The translations under genes and the position numbers were made by a program. Below, one piece after another: positions 1 through 7,044 of a stretch of DNA of 10,372 nt. This DNA comes from DASROJ01 sp035646975 (GTDB lineage Bacteria > Acidobacteriota > Polarisedimenticolia > JACPZX01 > DASXTC01): NCBI GenBank assembly GCA_035646975.1, contig DASROJ010000103.1, positions 1-10,372 of the forward strand, read 5' to 3'. Within the stretch, counting starts at the first letter, position 1; the number at the start of each line of letters is the position of its first letter. The notes beneath the pieces are model-generated. The model had not been told where the DNA came from, ran no database searches, and saw only the letters and a list, made by a program, of their open reading frames with translations.

Positions 1-486
1 CTGCTGGACAGCGTCACCCGACTGGCGAGGGCTCACAACACGGTCACGCCGCCGTCCGGGAAGGTCCTGTCAGGCGGCGTCGACGCCAACGCCCTGCAGA
101 AACCGAAGCGTTTCTTCGGGGCCGCCCGCAACGTCGAAGAAGGAGGAAGCCTCACCATCGTGGCGACCGCCCTGATCGACACCGGCAGCCGCATGGATGA
201 CGTCATCTTCGAGGAATTCAAAGGGACGGGCAACATGGAGCTGCACCTCGACAGGGCCCTTGTCGATCGACGGGTCTATCCCGCCGTCGACATCACCCGG
301 TCGGGCACCCGCAAGGAAGAAATGCTGCTGACGCCGGACGAGTTGAACAAGATCTGGATCCTGCGCAAAGTGCTCAACCAGCTGTCGCCCGTGGAGGCGA
401 TGGAGCTCCTGCTGGACAAGATGGGCGGGACCAAGTCCAACGCCGAATTCCTCAAGATGATGGTCGAGTCCTCCCGCGTCGGCTGA
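1..486 (+). CDS. rho: Transcription termination factor Rho, C-terminal part (5' truncated by window)
   Basis: Rho is the hexameric RNA-dependent ATPase/helicase that terminates transcription in the cytoplasm. The reading frame is open from base 1 to a TGA at 484-486 and gives 161 residues. They cover the end of the RecA-like motor domain. The fragment opens with LLDSVTRLARAHN, the region of the Walker B strand, followed by the Q-loop around GKVLSGGVDA (fragment residues 20-29). Further on are FFGAARNVEEGGSLTI, the R-loop segment EEFKGTGNMEL, and the RSGTRKEE segment that carries the arginine finger. The tail runs PVEAMELLLDKMGGTKSNAEFLKMM, as expected for Rho. E. coli Rho is 419 residues, so about 60% of the protein lies left of the window. 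Nothing looks broken. Identification is very secure because this is one of the most conserved bacterial proteins. Confidence 0.98.
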   Translation: MLDSVTRLARAHNTVTPPSGKVLSGGVDANALQKPKRFFGAARNVEEGGSLTIVATALIDTGSRMDDVIFEEFKGTGNMELHLDRALVDRRVYPAVDITRSGTRKEEMLLTPDELNKIWILRKVLNQLSPVEAMELLLDKMGGTKSNAEFLKMMVESSRVG

Positions 487-532
487 CCCGCTGCTCCCGG
501 TTCGCAGCCGATATTCCCCGTTCCGGGTTCCA

Positions 533-549
533 GGCCGGCGACCCCGGCC
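533..549. terminator. Possible hairpin in the gap between convergent rho and the DUF885 gene
   Basis: GGCCGG (533-538) and CCGGCC (544-549) form a 6-bp GC stem with a 5-nt loop, in the 75-bp gap between the two converging genes. Neither strand has a T-tract directly after it, so it is not a canonical intrinsic terminator. It could slow polymerase or be chance in GC-rich DNA. Confidence 0.25.
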
Positions 550-561
550 CAATGACGCGAT

Positions 562-2337
562 TCAGGCTCCGAGCATCAGTCGCCGCACCGCCCGTGGCGG
601 GATGGTCCCGAAGGAAAGAAGCGTCTCGTTGAACTGCTTGAGGTCGAACGCCGGACCCTTCGCGCGGCGATAGTCCTCCATGAGGTCCGACAGCTCGATG
701 AATCCGACACAGTAGGTCGATAGCTGTGTGGAGGAGACCTTGGCTCGGCGCAGCTTGAGCGCGGCCTCGGTTTCCTGCTGGAAGCCGAACCGGCGCATCA
801 GGTCGATCGCCCAGCGGTCTCCGGCCTCCTCGCCCAGCCCCTCCGTGTGCAGTCTCGCGTCGAGTATGGCGTTCATCGGCGCGCGAAGATTCATCTTCTT
901 GTGCATCAGGAGGGCCTCGGGCTGATCGGCTGCATAGCCGCACCGGAACATCTGATCTTCGCAGAGCACCGCCCAACCTTCGGCGAAGGTGCCGCTGCTG
1001 AAGACCTTCTTGTAGATGGAGGCGATGGGGGAGTTCAGCGCGTAGTAGAACTGCACGTAGTGGCCGGGAAATGCCTCGTGGATCGACAGGTTCTGCAGGC
1101 CGTAGTCGTTGTACTCACGCAGGTACGACTCCTCGCGGCGTGCGTCGGTCTCCGGCTCGCCTGTGCGCGGAATGGAAGAAACCCAGTATGATTTCTTCAG
1201 GTGCGGCTCGAACGCCGGCGCCGGATTGAAGAACGCGACAGCCATTCCGTCGAGAAACGCCGGAGTGCGCTCGATGACGAAGTTGTCCGACTCGGGCGGA
1301 AGGTCGATGAATCCACTCGACCTGATGAACTGCTTGACCTTCTCTATCCAGCGGCGGCAGTCATCCAGCAGCCGATCGGGAGTCGAGTGACGAGTCGACG
1401 CCTCGTCGAGCACCTCGCCCACCACGACGTTGATCAGCTCATCGCCGGTTTCAGCGTGCAGATGCCCGGGGAACAATCTTGCGTGTATCGGCCTCGCCAG
1501 CTCGAGCATCTCTTTTCGCTCGCGGTGGATCTGCGCCCACGCCCGCTCCTGGATTTCCTCGGGCGTCAGGTCGCTCTGCAATGTGAGATTCAGCTTGCGT
1601 GTCCAGGTCTTTCCGCCGAGCCGCCAGTCTCCCGTGGAGCGAGTCTTCAGCTCGGTTTCGAGAAATCGCTGGTAGTCCCGCAGCGCGGCAAGGGTGATCG
1701 GCAACTCCTTGTCGAACCGCTCCTTGAGCTGTCCGTACGGGGCGAACAAGGGGGGAGCCGAATGCTCGAAGAAAGCAATGTTGCCCGGATTCTGCTCGAT
1801 GATGAACTGGGTGATCACCATCGCAGGATTCCTGAGGTTCGCCCTTGCCGTCTTCAGAAACGCGGGCAGCGCGCGCATGCGCGAGAGCAGCGCCCCGAGC
1901 CGCTCGGGCCATTGAGGAGAGCCGGGCTCCAGGATTGTGAGGTAGAGCGTGCCGTAGCCAATGATGTCGTTGTACATCTGCGGGTCGTTCTCGTGCGGCT
2001 TCAGCTCCGACAGATTGAAGAGGGCCGACTCGATGTCGGTCGAGATCAAGTCGAGATCGATGGCGGCGCCGATGCTCAGGCCCGCGCGATCCACCCCGGC
2101 CATGCGCTTGCGCGCGTCGGCGTAGAAGGCGCTTCTCGCGGAGATTCCCGCCGGACTCCAGTCGTCCATCAGATGGTCGTACCGGTGGTATCCCAGGTAC
2201 GTCGCCACGTACGGGTTCAGCTTCATCATCCCATCGAGATACTCTTCGGCCATCTCGTAAAAGCGCTGGTCGGCGGGATTGTCGGTCTGCGGCCTTGGTA
2301 TGGGCTGGGGCGATGGCTCCGGCACGTATCCACTCAC
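562..2337 (-). CDS. DUF885 family protein, putative zinc metallopeptidase-like
   Basis: This 591-residue protein belongs to the DUF885 family by its signature motifs. HEAFPGHYVQ (residues 420-429) holds the paired histidines H420 and H426 with E421, and FAEGWAVLCE (451-460) supplies further acidic residues E453 and E460. Together they resemble a gluzincin-type zinc site. The C-terminal STQLSTYCVGF (residues 536-546) matches the usual conserved block before the last helices. The length is typical for the family. No signal peptide is evident; the first 20 residues are Pro-rich and uncharged, so a cytoplasmic location is likeliest, although many relatives are exported. The start is GTG at 2337, supported by a GGAG sequence 7 nt upstream; I see no better ATG. 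The substrate is unknown. It lies 63 bp after tRNA-Ser on the same strand and could be read from its own promoter or as the tail of the tadA transcript. The family call is firm and the enzymatic role inferred. Confidence 0.9.
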   Translation of the reverse strand: MSGYVPEPSPQPIPRPQTDNPADQRFYEMAEEYLDGMMKLNPYVATYLGYHRYDHLMDDWSPAGISARSAFYADARKRMAGVDRAGLSIGAAIDLDLISTDIESALFNLSELKPHENDPQMYNDIIGYGTLYLTILEPGSPQWPERLGALLSRMRALPAFLKTARANLRNPAMVITQFIIEQNPGNIAFFEHSAPPLFAPYGQLKERFDKELPITLAALRDYQRFLETELKTRSTGDWRLGGKTWTRKLNLTLQSDLTPEEIQERAWAQIHRERKEMLELARPIHARLFPGHLHAETGDELINVVVGEVLDEASTRHSTPDRLLDDCRRWIEKVKQFIRSSGFIDLPPESDNFVIERTPAFLDGMAVAFFNPAPAFEPHLKKSYWVSSIPRTGEPETDARREESYLREYNDYGLQNLSIHEAFPGHYVQFYYALNSPIASIYKKVFSSGTFAEGWAVLCEDQMFRCGYAADQPEALLMHKKMNLRAPMNAILDARLHTEGLGEEAGDRWAIDLMRRFGFQQETEAALKLRRAKVSSTQLSTYCVGFIELSDLMEDYRRAKGPAFDLKQFNETLLSFGTIPPRAVRRLMLGA

Positions 2338-2400
2338 AATGGGGCTCCAATTGCGAGACGGTCATTATGCGGTCGCCCGCCGGGCAGGGGGTGCGACGGT

Positions 2401-2492
2401 TGGCGGAGAGGGTGGGATTCGAACCCACGTAGGGCTTTAGGCCCTAACCCGCTTTCGAGGCGGGCCCGTTGCGACCACTTCGGTACCTCTCC
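2401..2492 (-). tRNA. tRNA-Ser, anticodon CGA (decodes UCG)
   Basis: Read on the minus strand, a 7-bp acceptor stem GGAGAGG/CCTCTCC encloses a D-arm with CCG/CGG pairing. The anticodon stem is CCCGC/GCGGG with loop CTCGAAA, so the anticodon is CGA. A long class II variable arm follows (TAGGGC/GCCCTA stem), then the T-arm GTGGG-TTCGAAT-CCCAC. The discriminator is G and the CCA end is encoded (2403-2401). The long variable arm and G discriminator both fit serine. The gene begins 31 bp after the tadA stop codon on the same strand, so it may be released by processing from a tadA transcript. Confidence 0.97.
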
Positions 2493-2523
2493 GTTGACTG
2501 CGACCTTCCTGGAACGCGTCAGT

Positions 2524-3012
2524 CTACCAGCGGGATGAACCAGGGGCAAGCCGTCGAGCGCGGAAGAAATCGCGCAGGATCGCGGCGCCTTCCTCCTCGA
2601 GTATCCCGCCGGCGACCTTGTACTTGTGATGGAGGAGGGCCGCGACGCGGGGAGTGCGGGCGATGGCCAGAGCGCCGCGTTTGGGATCCGCGGCGGCGTA
2701 AACGATGCGTTCGACGCGGGCCTGGACAATCGCGCCGAGACACAGCAGGCACGGCTCCAGCGTCACGAACAATGTCGAGCCGGTGAGGCGGTGATTGCCG
2801 GCGCGCCGCGCGGCGCGGCGCAGCGCGACCACCTCCGCGTGAGCCGTGGGATCGTGCCTGAGTATCGTGAGGTTGTGTCCGCGCCCGAGGATCTGCCCGC
2901 CGTCACCCGCCGCAACGACAATCGCGCCGACCGGCACCTCCCCGAGCCGGGCGGCGCGGCGCGCCTCCCGCAGGGCAAGCGTCATGAAATACACATCGTT
3001 CATGCGGTCCAT
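2524..3012 (-). CDS. tadA: tRNA-specific adenosine deaminase TadA
   Basis: TadA deaminates A34 to inosine in the wobble position of tRNA-Arg(ACG), which lets one tRNA read CGU, CGC and CGA. The 162-residue protein has the full zinc-deaminase site: RGHN (residues 44-47), HAE (58-60, with the zinc ligand H58 and proton-shuttle E60) and PCLLC (87-91, zinc ligands C88 and C91). The DPKRGA stretch after the site is also typical. E. coli TadA is 167 residues, so the length fits. I place the start at ATG 3012 because a GGAG lies 9 nt upstream and the N-terminus then matches the family. The frame stays open to an ATG at 3093, but that would overlap the flavoprotein gene extensively. The flavoprotein stop is only 4 nt upstream, so the two genes form a tight operon. 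Its substrate tRNA-Arg(ACG) lies at 10102-10178. Confidence 0.95.
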   Translation of the reverse strand: MDRMNDVYFMTLALREARRAARLGEVPVGAIVVAAGDGGQILGRGHNLTILRHDPTAHAEVVALRRAARRAGNHRLTGSTLFVTLEPCLLCLGAIVQARVERIVYAAADPKRGALAIARTPRVAALLHHKYKVAGGILEEEGAAILRDFFRARRLAPGSSRW

Positions 3013-3016
3013 GCGA

Positions 3017-4273
3017 TCAATCTCCAGCCGAAACTCCCGCGACATACCCGCTGGCCCAGGCCCATTGGAAATTGAATCCGCCGATGCGTCCATCCACGTC
3101 GCAGATTTCCCCGCACAGGCTGAGCCCGTCGCACCGGCGCGAAGCCATCGTTCCGAGATGCAGCTCGGACAGGGGCACGCCTCCCGCCGTCACTTCGGCG
3201 ACGTTGAACCCTCGATGGCCCGTCACGGGCAGCCGCATTTCGGTCAGCGCGCTGGCCAGGGCGCGGCGCCGATCCCTGGGAATCCGCGAGCCCGGCTCGG
3301 ACGGGTCGACCCCGGATTCAAGACACAGCGCGCGAGCGAGCCGTTCGGGCAGCCGGGAGCGAAGGGCCCCGAGCGGGCCTGAGCGCCCCAGGCCGAGCAG
3401 CAGCGCATCGGCCGAATCGAGGGTCTCGTCGGCAAGCCAGTTGATGACGAGGTGGGCACCCTGGTCGTCCAGCACGGCGTCGATGTAGTAGCGGCTGATG
3501 TCGAGCACCGCGGGCCCGGACAAGCCAAAGTGCGTGCACAACACCGGTCCGGTGAACGAGACCAGCCTGCGCCCCGTCGATGACCGGACCTGGAGGCAGG
3601 CCTGAGCGGAAAGCCCGCTCAATCCGCGGAGGAAGCATCCGTCGGATAGCACCAGCGGCACCAGCGCCGGCAGGACGCGCGGGGTGACGGAATGCCCGAG
3701 GGATCTCGCGATCTCGTAGCCTCTTCCGTCCGAGCCGCTGCGCGGGAGGCTGCAGCCACCGGTGGCAAGAATGACGCGCCGCGCGCGCAGCGCGCCCCAT
3801 GCCGCCGAACCCGCGGCCGGCCCTTCCACCAGGAACCCGGTGTCATCGCGTCTCACCGATTCCACCCGGCGCGGGTGAAGCAGCTCCACGCCGGCGGCCG
3901 CCGCGGCCCGCAGCAGGGCCTCCAGCACCGTTCGCGCCTTGTCGGTGTCCGGGAACAGCTTGCCGGTCGGCTCGCGTTTGAGCTTCACGCCGATTTCCCC
4001 GAAGAACTCCACGGTTGCCTGGACATCGAACCTGCGGAGCACCCGGCGGATGGCGGGACGGCTGGAGCCCGCGAACGCTCCTTCGTCGACATGATCGTGC
4101 GTGACATTGCATCGGCCCCCGCCGGCGACGAGTATCTTGGCTCCGGGCTTGCGCGCCGACTCGAGGATCACGACGTGAAGACCGCCGTGGGCTCGCCTGG
4201 CCCAGATGCCTGCCATCAGACCGGCCGCGCCGCCACCGATGATGACGACATCGCTGGAATCATGCGCAAACAT
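3017..4273 (-). CDS. HI0933/YhiN (BaiN)-family FAD-dependent flavoprotein
   Basis: A 418-residue FAD-binding protein. An N-terminal Rossmann fingerprint DVVIIGGGAAGLMAG (residues 8-22) binds the ADP part of FAD. GGGRCNVT (51-58) is the hallmark of the HI0933 family. LATGG (169-173) is the second nucleotide contact, and THFGLSGPAVL (247-257), AEVTAGGV (359-366) and a C-terminal block from GEICDVDG to WASGY (388-410) complete the signature. The usual family length is about 390-420, so it is intact. The protein is soluble, and its physiological substrate is unsettled; family names such as NAD(P)/FAD-dependent oxidoreductase are mostly inherited. It is the first gene of the minus-strand pair with tadA. 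The start ATG at 4273 has only a weak ribosome site. A promoter-like pair lies about 30 bp upstream (see 4311-4340). Confidence 0.93.
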   Translation of the reverse strand: MFAHDSSDVVIIGGGAAGLMAGIWARRAHGGLHVVILESARKPGAKILVAGGGRCNVTHDHVDEGAFAGSSRPAIRRVLRRFDVQATVEFFGEIGVKLKREPTGKLFPDTDKARTVLEALLRAAAAAGVELLHPRRVESVRRDDTGFLVEGPAAGSAAWGALRARRVILATGGCSLPRSGSDGRGYEIARSLGHSVTPRVLPALVPLVLSDGCFLRGLSGLSAQACLQVRSSTGRRLVSFTGPVLCTHFGLSGPAVLDISRYYIDAVLDDQGAHLVINWLADETLDSADALLLGLGRSGPLGALRSRLPERLARALCLESGVDPSEPGSRIPRDRRRALASALTEMRLPVTGHRGFNVAEVTAGGVPLSELHLGTMASRRCDGLSLCGEICDVDGRIGGFNFQWAWASGYVAGVSAGD

Positions 4274-4310
4274 GGGCCACGCTGTCAGAATGGCTCTTCA
4301 CGGCGCACGC

Positions 4311-4340
4311 AGGCTAGCCGTCGGCCGCGCGCCGCGTCAA
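4311..4340 (-). promoter_or_regulatory. Putative sigma70-type promoter for the flavoprotein-tadA operon
   Basis: On the minus strand a TTGACG -35 box (4340-4335) is followed after 18 bp by TAGCCT (4316-4311) as a -10 box. Predicted transcription would begin near 4304, about 30 nt before the ATG at 4273. The -35 is a 5/6 match; the -10 keeps only T1, A2 and T6, so the call is moderate. Confidence 0.4.
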
Positions 4341-4348
4341 GGCAGCGT

Positions 4349-4377
4349 TTGACGGCCGTCGGCGTCTCTGTTACGGT
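4349..4377 (+). promoter_or_regulatory. Putative sigma70-type promoter for the rhodanese-methyltransferase gene
   Basis: TTGACG (4349-4354) and TACGGT (4372-4377) are separated by exactly 17 bp. The ATG at 4386 follows the -10 box by 8 nt and no Shine-Dalgarno sequence is present. The message would therefore be leaderless or nearly so. Its -35 box is an inverted copy of the minus-strand -35 box, 8 bp away. Confidence 0.5.
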
Positions 4378-4385
4378 CGCCGGCC

Positions 4386-5249
4386 ATGACTGAACCCTCG
4401 CGATCCGACTATCGAACCATCTCACCCTCGGAAGCCGAGCAACTGGTCGCCGGCGATTCGGTGCGACTGATCGACGTCAGGACACCGGGCGAGTTTCGCG
4501 ATCTCGGCCACATTCCCGGCGCGCTCCTGCTGCCGGTCGACCTGATCGCCGTGGCGGTGGCCACGCTCGAGCGGCAGGGAAAGCCGCTGCTCGTCTATTG
4601 CGAGCACGGTATGCGCAGCGCGCACGCGGCCGGCCTGCTGGCACGGGCGGGTTTCACCGGCGTGCTGAACATGGCCGGTGGCATGTCGTGCTGGCGCGGC
4701 CCGAGAGACCATTCCCCCGGCGACCCGTTCGGACCAGCCGGCCCGTCCTCGTGGCTCATCGACAACGCCGATCTTCTGCCACGGGGAGGCACCGTGCTCG
4801 ATCTGGCCTGTGGCCGCGGACGGCACGCTCTGCTGATGGCGTCGGCGGGATACTCCGTGCGCGCGGTGGACTCGGATCCCGAGCGCGTCGAAGCCTTGCG
4901 TCTCGACGCCAGGCGACTCGAGCTCCCGCTGGAGGCCGAGCTGATGGACCTCGAGTCCGGCACGCCGGACCTCGGTGACGCAACGCACGATGTCATCCTC
5001 GTCTTTCATTACCTTCACCGCCCGCTCTTTCCGTCGATCACCCGGGCGCTGCGACCGGGCGGTCTGCTGCTCTACGAGACCTTCACCGTCGATCAGGCCC
5101 TGCGCGGGCATCCGAAAAACCCCGACTTCCTTCTTCAGCACGGAGAGCTGGCACGTCTGGTCGAACCGCTGAGGGTGGAGCGGCAGAGAGACGGCGAGTT
5201 CGAACAGCGTATGGTCGCCTCGGTGGCCGCGCGCAGGATTGCCGGCTGA
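4386..5249 (+). CDS. Rhodanese domain fused to SAM-dependent methyltransferase
   Basis: A 287-residue two-domain protein. Residues 10-104 form a rhodanese domain: LIDVRTPGEF (28-37), GHIPGA (41-46) and the active-site loop YCEHGMRSA (71-79), with C72 as the persulfide-carrying cysteine. GGMSCW (98-103) closes the domain. After a short Pro/Gly linker, a class I methyltransferase follows, with motif I VLDLACGRGRHALL (137-150), the acidic residue D162 that would bind the SAM ribose, and ALRPGGLLLYETF (221-233) as the post-IV strand. The domain resembles the TehB-like methyltransferases. Both active sites look intact, so this is probably a real fusion that couples sulfur transfer with methylation, perhaps of a thiol, selenium or tellurium compound; the substrate cannot be read from the sequence. 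It is cytoplasmic, with no signal peptide. It stands alone on the plus strand, divergent from the flavoprotein gene. Confidence 0.92.
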   Translation: MTEPSRSDYRTISPSEAEQLVAGDSVRLIDVRTPGEFRDLGHIPGALLLPVDLIAVAVATLERQGKPLLVYCEHGMRSAHAAGLLARAGFTGVLNMAGGMSCWRGPRDHSPGDPFGPAGPSSWLIDNADLLPRGGTVLDLACGRGRHALLMASAGYSVRAVDSDPERVEALRLDARRLELPLEAELMDLESGTPDLGDATHDVILVFHYLHRPLFPSITRALRPGGLLLYETFTVDQALRGHPKNPDFLLQHGELARLVEPLRVERQRDGEFEQRMVASVAARRIAG

Positions 5250-5324
5250 CCGACTCGCGACGACATCGCGACAACCGAGATAGTTCGGACGCATCGCTTG
5301 TCGCCATCGAGATGGCCTCGGCGC

Positions 5325-5374
5325 GCGATAACACGAGTGGGGCGAACACCCGATAGCGAGCGCCCCCGTGTCGC
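5325..5374 (+). other. Bulged stem-loop between the methyltransferase fusion and the YtxH-type gene
   Basis: Three blocks pair in order: GCG (5325-5327) with CGC (5372-5374), ACACG (5331-5335) with CGTGT (5367-5371), and GGGGCG (5339-5344) with CGCCCC (5361-5366). The left arm has two 3-nt bulges and the loop is 16 nt. No T-tract follows. It could be a 3'-end stabilising structure, a Rho-independent pause or a leader element of the next gene. The remainder of 5250-5487 shows no gene. Confidence 0.3.
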
Positions 5375-5439
5375 GGATATGTTCCATGTATCGGTGGACA
5401 GGGCATCTCCCGGGCAACAGATCGACTGGACAAGACGTA

Positions 5440-5451
5440 CGGTGGCCACCG
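5440..5451. repeat. 12-bp perfect palindrome upstream of the YtxH-type gene
   Basis: CGGTGGCCACCG is a perfect palindrome centred 42 bp before the ATG at 5488. Its position suits an operator, but a palindrome of this size can also arise by chance in GC-rich DNA. Confidence 0.3.
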
Positions 5452-5487
5452 ATTTACGCATCCTCATCATTTTGAATCGAGGGAATC

Positions 5488-5745
5488 ATGAGACAAGCCA
5501 AGAAGAATGGTAATGGAAATCTTTCGGGGATCGTTGTCGGCACTCTCGTGGGCGCCGCGGTCGGAGCCGGTGTCGCCCTGCTGTGCGCTCCTCGCTCCGG
5601 CGAGGAAACGCGTGAGCTGCTGGCGGAGAAAGCCCGGGAGCTCAGGAATCGGACATCGAGAGCGGTCGAGCAGGGTCAGAACGTGGTTCGGCGTGAGGCC
5701 AAGGCAATCACGTCGGACATCAAGGAAGTCGCAAGGACTCTCTAG
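5488..5745 (+). CDS. YtxH-type small membrane protein with glycine zipper
   Basis: An 85-residue protein with one predicted membrane segment (residues about 14-34) built on a GxxxG ladder, G14, G18, G22 and G26. This glycine zipper favours helix packing. It is followed by LLCAPRSGEETRELL (31-45), the conserved block of the YtxH family, and then a charged, helical and probably coiled tail to residue 85. The N-terminal NGNGN stretch is short and polar, so the likely topology is a single-pass inner-membrane protein with the tail in the cytoplasm or associated with the membrane. YtxH-like proteins are linked to general or envelope stress, but their molecular role is unknown. The start ATG at 5488 has GAGGG 4 nt upstream. 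It is followed 105 bp later by a BON-domain protein on the same strand, and the two probably share a transcript ending at 6978. Confidence 0.88.
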   Translation: MRQAKKNGNGNLSGIVVGTLVGAAVGAGVALLCAPRSGEETRELLAEKARELRNRTSRAVEQGQNVVRREAKAITSDIKEVARTL

Positions 5746-5850
5746 TCAGACCTGCACATCGGAAGCCGCGGCGCCGGAAGCATTCTGGTGGGAAGCGCGG
5801 TCCGTCACTTCGCCAAACGCACGAGAGTCATCCCGAGGAGTCACCAGGTA

Positions 5851-6918
5851 ATGATTAGCCGATTCAAGCTCCAGCACGCGCTGGCCACTGCATTGCTCCT
5901 GTTCGTGCCGGCCGTCGCGCGCGCGGAATCCCGGCCGGATTCATGGATCACGATGAAGGCGAAGACCGCGCTGTACGCAACCGACGGTGTGAGCGGCAGC
6001 GACATCAGCGTCGATACCATCAATGGACGGGTGACGCTCCACGGCAAAGTGCAAAGCGAGACCGAAAAAGCGCTGGCCGAAAAGGAAGTGCGAGGCCTCG
6101 TGGGCGTTGTCGACGTTCGCAATCTCCTCCAGGTCGTCTCATCGACCAGCGCCGCCAGGGTGCAGCGTTCCGACGACGTCATCAAGTCGGAGATCGAATC
6201 CAGGATCAAGGCCGACAGGTCCCTCGATGACAGCAGCATCGTCGTCAAGTCGGTGAACAAGGGTGTTGTCCTGATGGGCGGCAAGGCCGAATCGGCGAAC
6301 GACAATCTTCGTGCCCTTCACACGGCGGCCATCCAGCCCGGCGTGGTCCACGTGGCCTCCGAGATAGAGACTCCCGACACCTTCGCGGACGACGAGTTCC
6401 AGTTCGACAGGGACGCGAAGACCGATCCGGCTCACCGCACAAACGGCGGCGTCATGAGCGACCTCTGGATCACATCGACCATCAAGATGAGACTCGCGGC
6501 CGACAACCGCACACCGGCAACGGAGATCAACGTCGACACCTATGACGGCGTGGTGACCCTTTTCGGCATGGTTCCGTCCAGGCAGTCAAGCGAGGCGGCC
6601 CACGAGATCGCTCACGCCGTGTCGGGTGTCAAGAGCGTGCAGAATCAGCTCGAGGTGGTGTCCTCCGCCAACAAGAACTCCGTGCAGGCTCGCGATGAGG
6701 ACGTCAGGACCGGGGTGAAGCAGGCTCTCAAGGACAGCGGCGATCAGCAGAACGCCAACATCATCGTCGAAGTCAGCAATGGCGTGGTGCGGCTGACCGG
6801 CACCGTGACGACCTGGCAGAACAACCTGTCTGCCGTCTACGCGGCGCGTTCGGTCACAGGCGTCCGCTCGATTCACAATGAGCTGAAGGTGGTCACGCTG
6901 GACGCCCACAAGACATAG
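5851..6918 (+). CDS. Secreted protein with four BON domains
   Basis: A 355-residue exported protein. Residues 1-25 form a signal peptide: basic R4/K6, a hydrophobic core ALATALLLFVPAV, and the cleavage motif ARA before E26. Four BON domains follow, at about 31-96, 108-173, 203-270 and 283-350. Each has the pattern of helix, short strand such as ISVDTINGRVTLHGKV, helix and a closing V.GV..V.N.L.V strand. BON domains bind membranes or hydrophobic ligands and occur in OsmY-like periplasmic stress proteins, which usually have two. The linker between domains 2 and 3 (174-202) is acidic. I chose ATG 5851 because a GAGGAG lies 10 nt upstream and it gives a proper signal peptide; the frame is open from 5788. 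The protein is probably periplasmic, with an envelope-stress role inferred from the family and the YtxH-type neighbour. The transcript ends at a strong terminator 23 nt after the stop. Confidence 0.92.
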   Translation: MISRFKLQHALATALLLFVPAVARAESRPDSWITMKAKTALYATDGVSGSDISVDTINGRVTLHGKVQSETEKALAEKEVRGLVGVVDVRNLLQVVSSTSAARVQRSDDVIKSEIESRIKADRSLDDSSIVVKSVNKGVVLMGGKAESANDNLRALHTAAIQPGVVHVASEIETPDTFADDEFQFDRDAKTDPAHRTNGGVMSDLWITSTIKMRLAADNRTPATEINVDTYDGVVTLFGMVPSRQSSEAAHEIAHAVSGVKSVQNQLEVVSSANKNSVQARDEDVRTGVKQALKDSGDQQNANIIVEVSNGVVRLTGTVTTWQNNLSAVYAARSVTGVRSIHNELKVVTLDAHKT

Positions 6919-6940
6919 CTCAACCAGCTACCATGAGGCC

Positions 6941-6978
6941 CAGCCCTGGTCGCCCCCGGCGATCAGGGCTGTTTTTTT
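6941..6978 (+). terminator. Strong Rho-independent terminator after the BON-domain gene
   Basis: A 14-bp stem (6941-6954 with 6958-6971, one G-T wobble) with a CCC loop is followed directly by seven T residues (6972-6978). The minus strand has no T-tract after the hairpin, so it acts on the plus-strand transcript only. Confidence 0.93.
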
Positions 6979-7044
6979 CCGTGGAGGAGCCGGTCGGGGT
7001 CTGCCGGGAGTTCTCCAACACATCGCTGCGCTGACATCGCGGAG

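Noticed and set aside
2375..2390. Short GC-rich hairpin just after tRNA-Ser as a terminator
   Set aside because: Only four base pairs with no T-tract on the minus strand; too weak to call.
1451..2428. Minus-strand frame of 325 codons overlapping the DUF885 gene in a different frame
   Set aside because: It is out of frame with the DUF885 motifs, shows Arg/Ala-rich noise and begins inside tRNA-Ser.
1201..2538. Long plus-strand open frame of 445 codons opposite the DUF885 gene
   Set aside because: It runs antisense through the DUF885 gene and tRNA-Ser, has an Arg/Leu/Val-rich composition without domains, and reflects high-GC codon structure on the other strand.
2803..2822. GC-rich palindromic stretch inside tadA
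   Set aside because: It lies in well-conserved coding sequence and is explained by Arg/Ala codons in a high-GC gene.
4422..5417. Minus-strand open frame of 331 codons opposite the rhodanese-methyltransferase gene
   Set aside because: The opposite strand encodes two clear domains with intact motifs. This frame has no recognisable motif and is a shadow.
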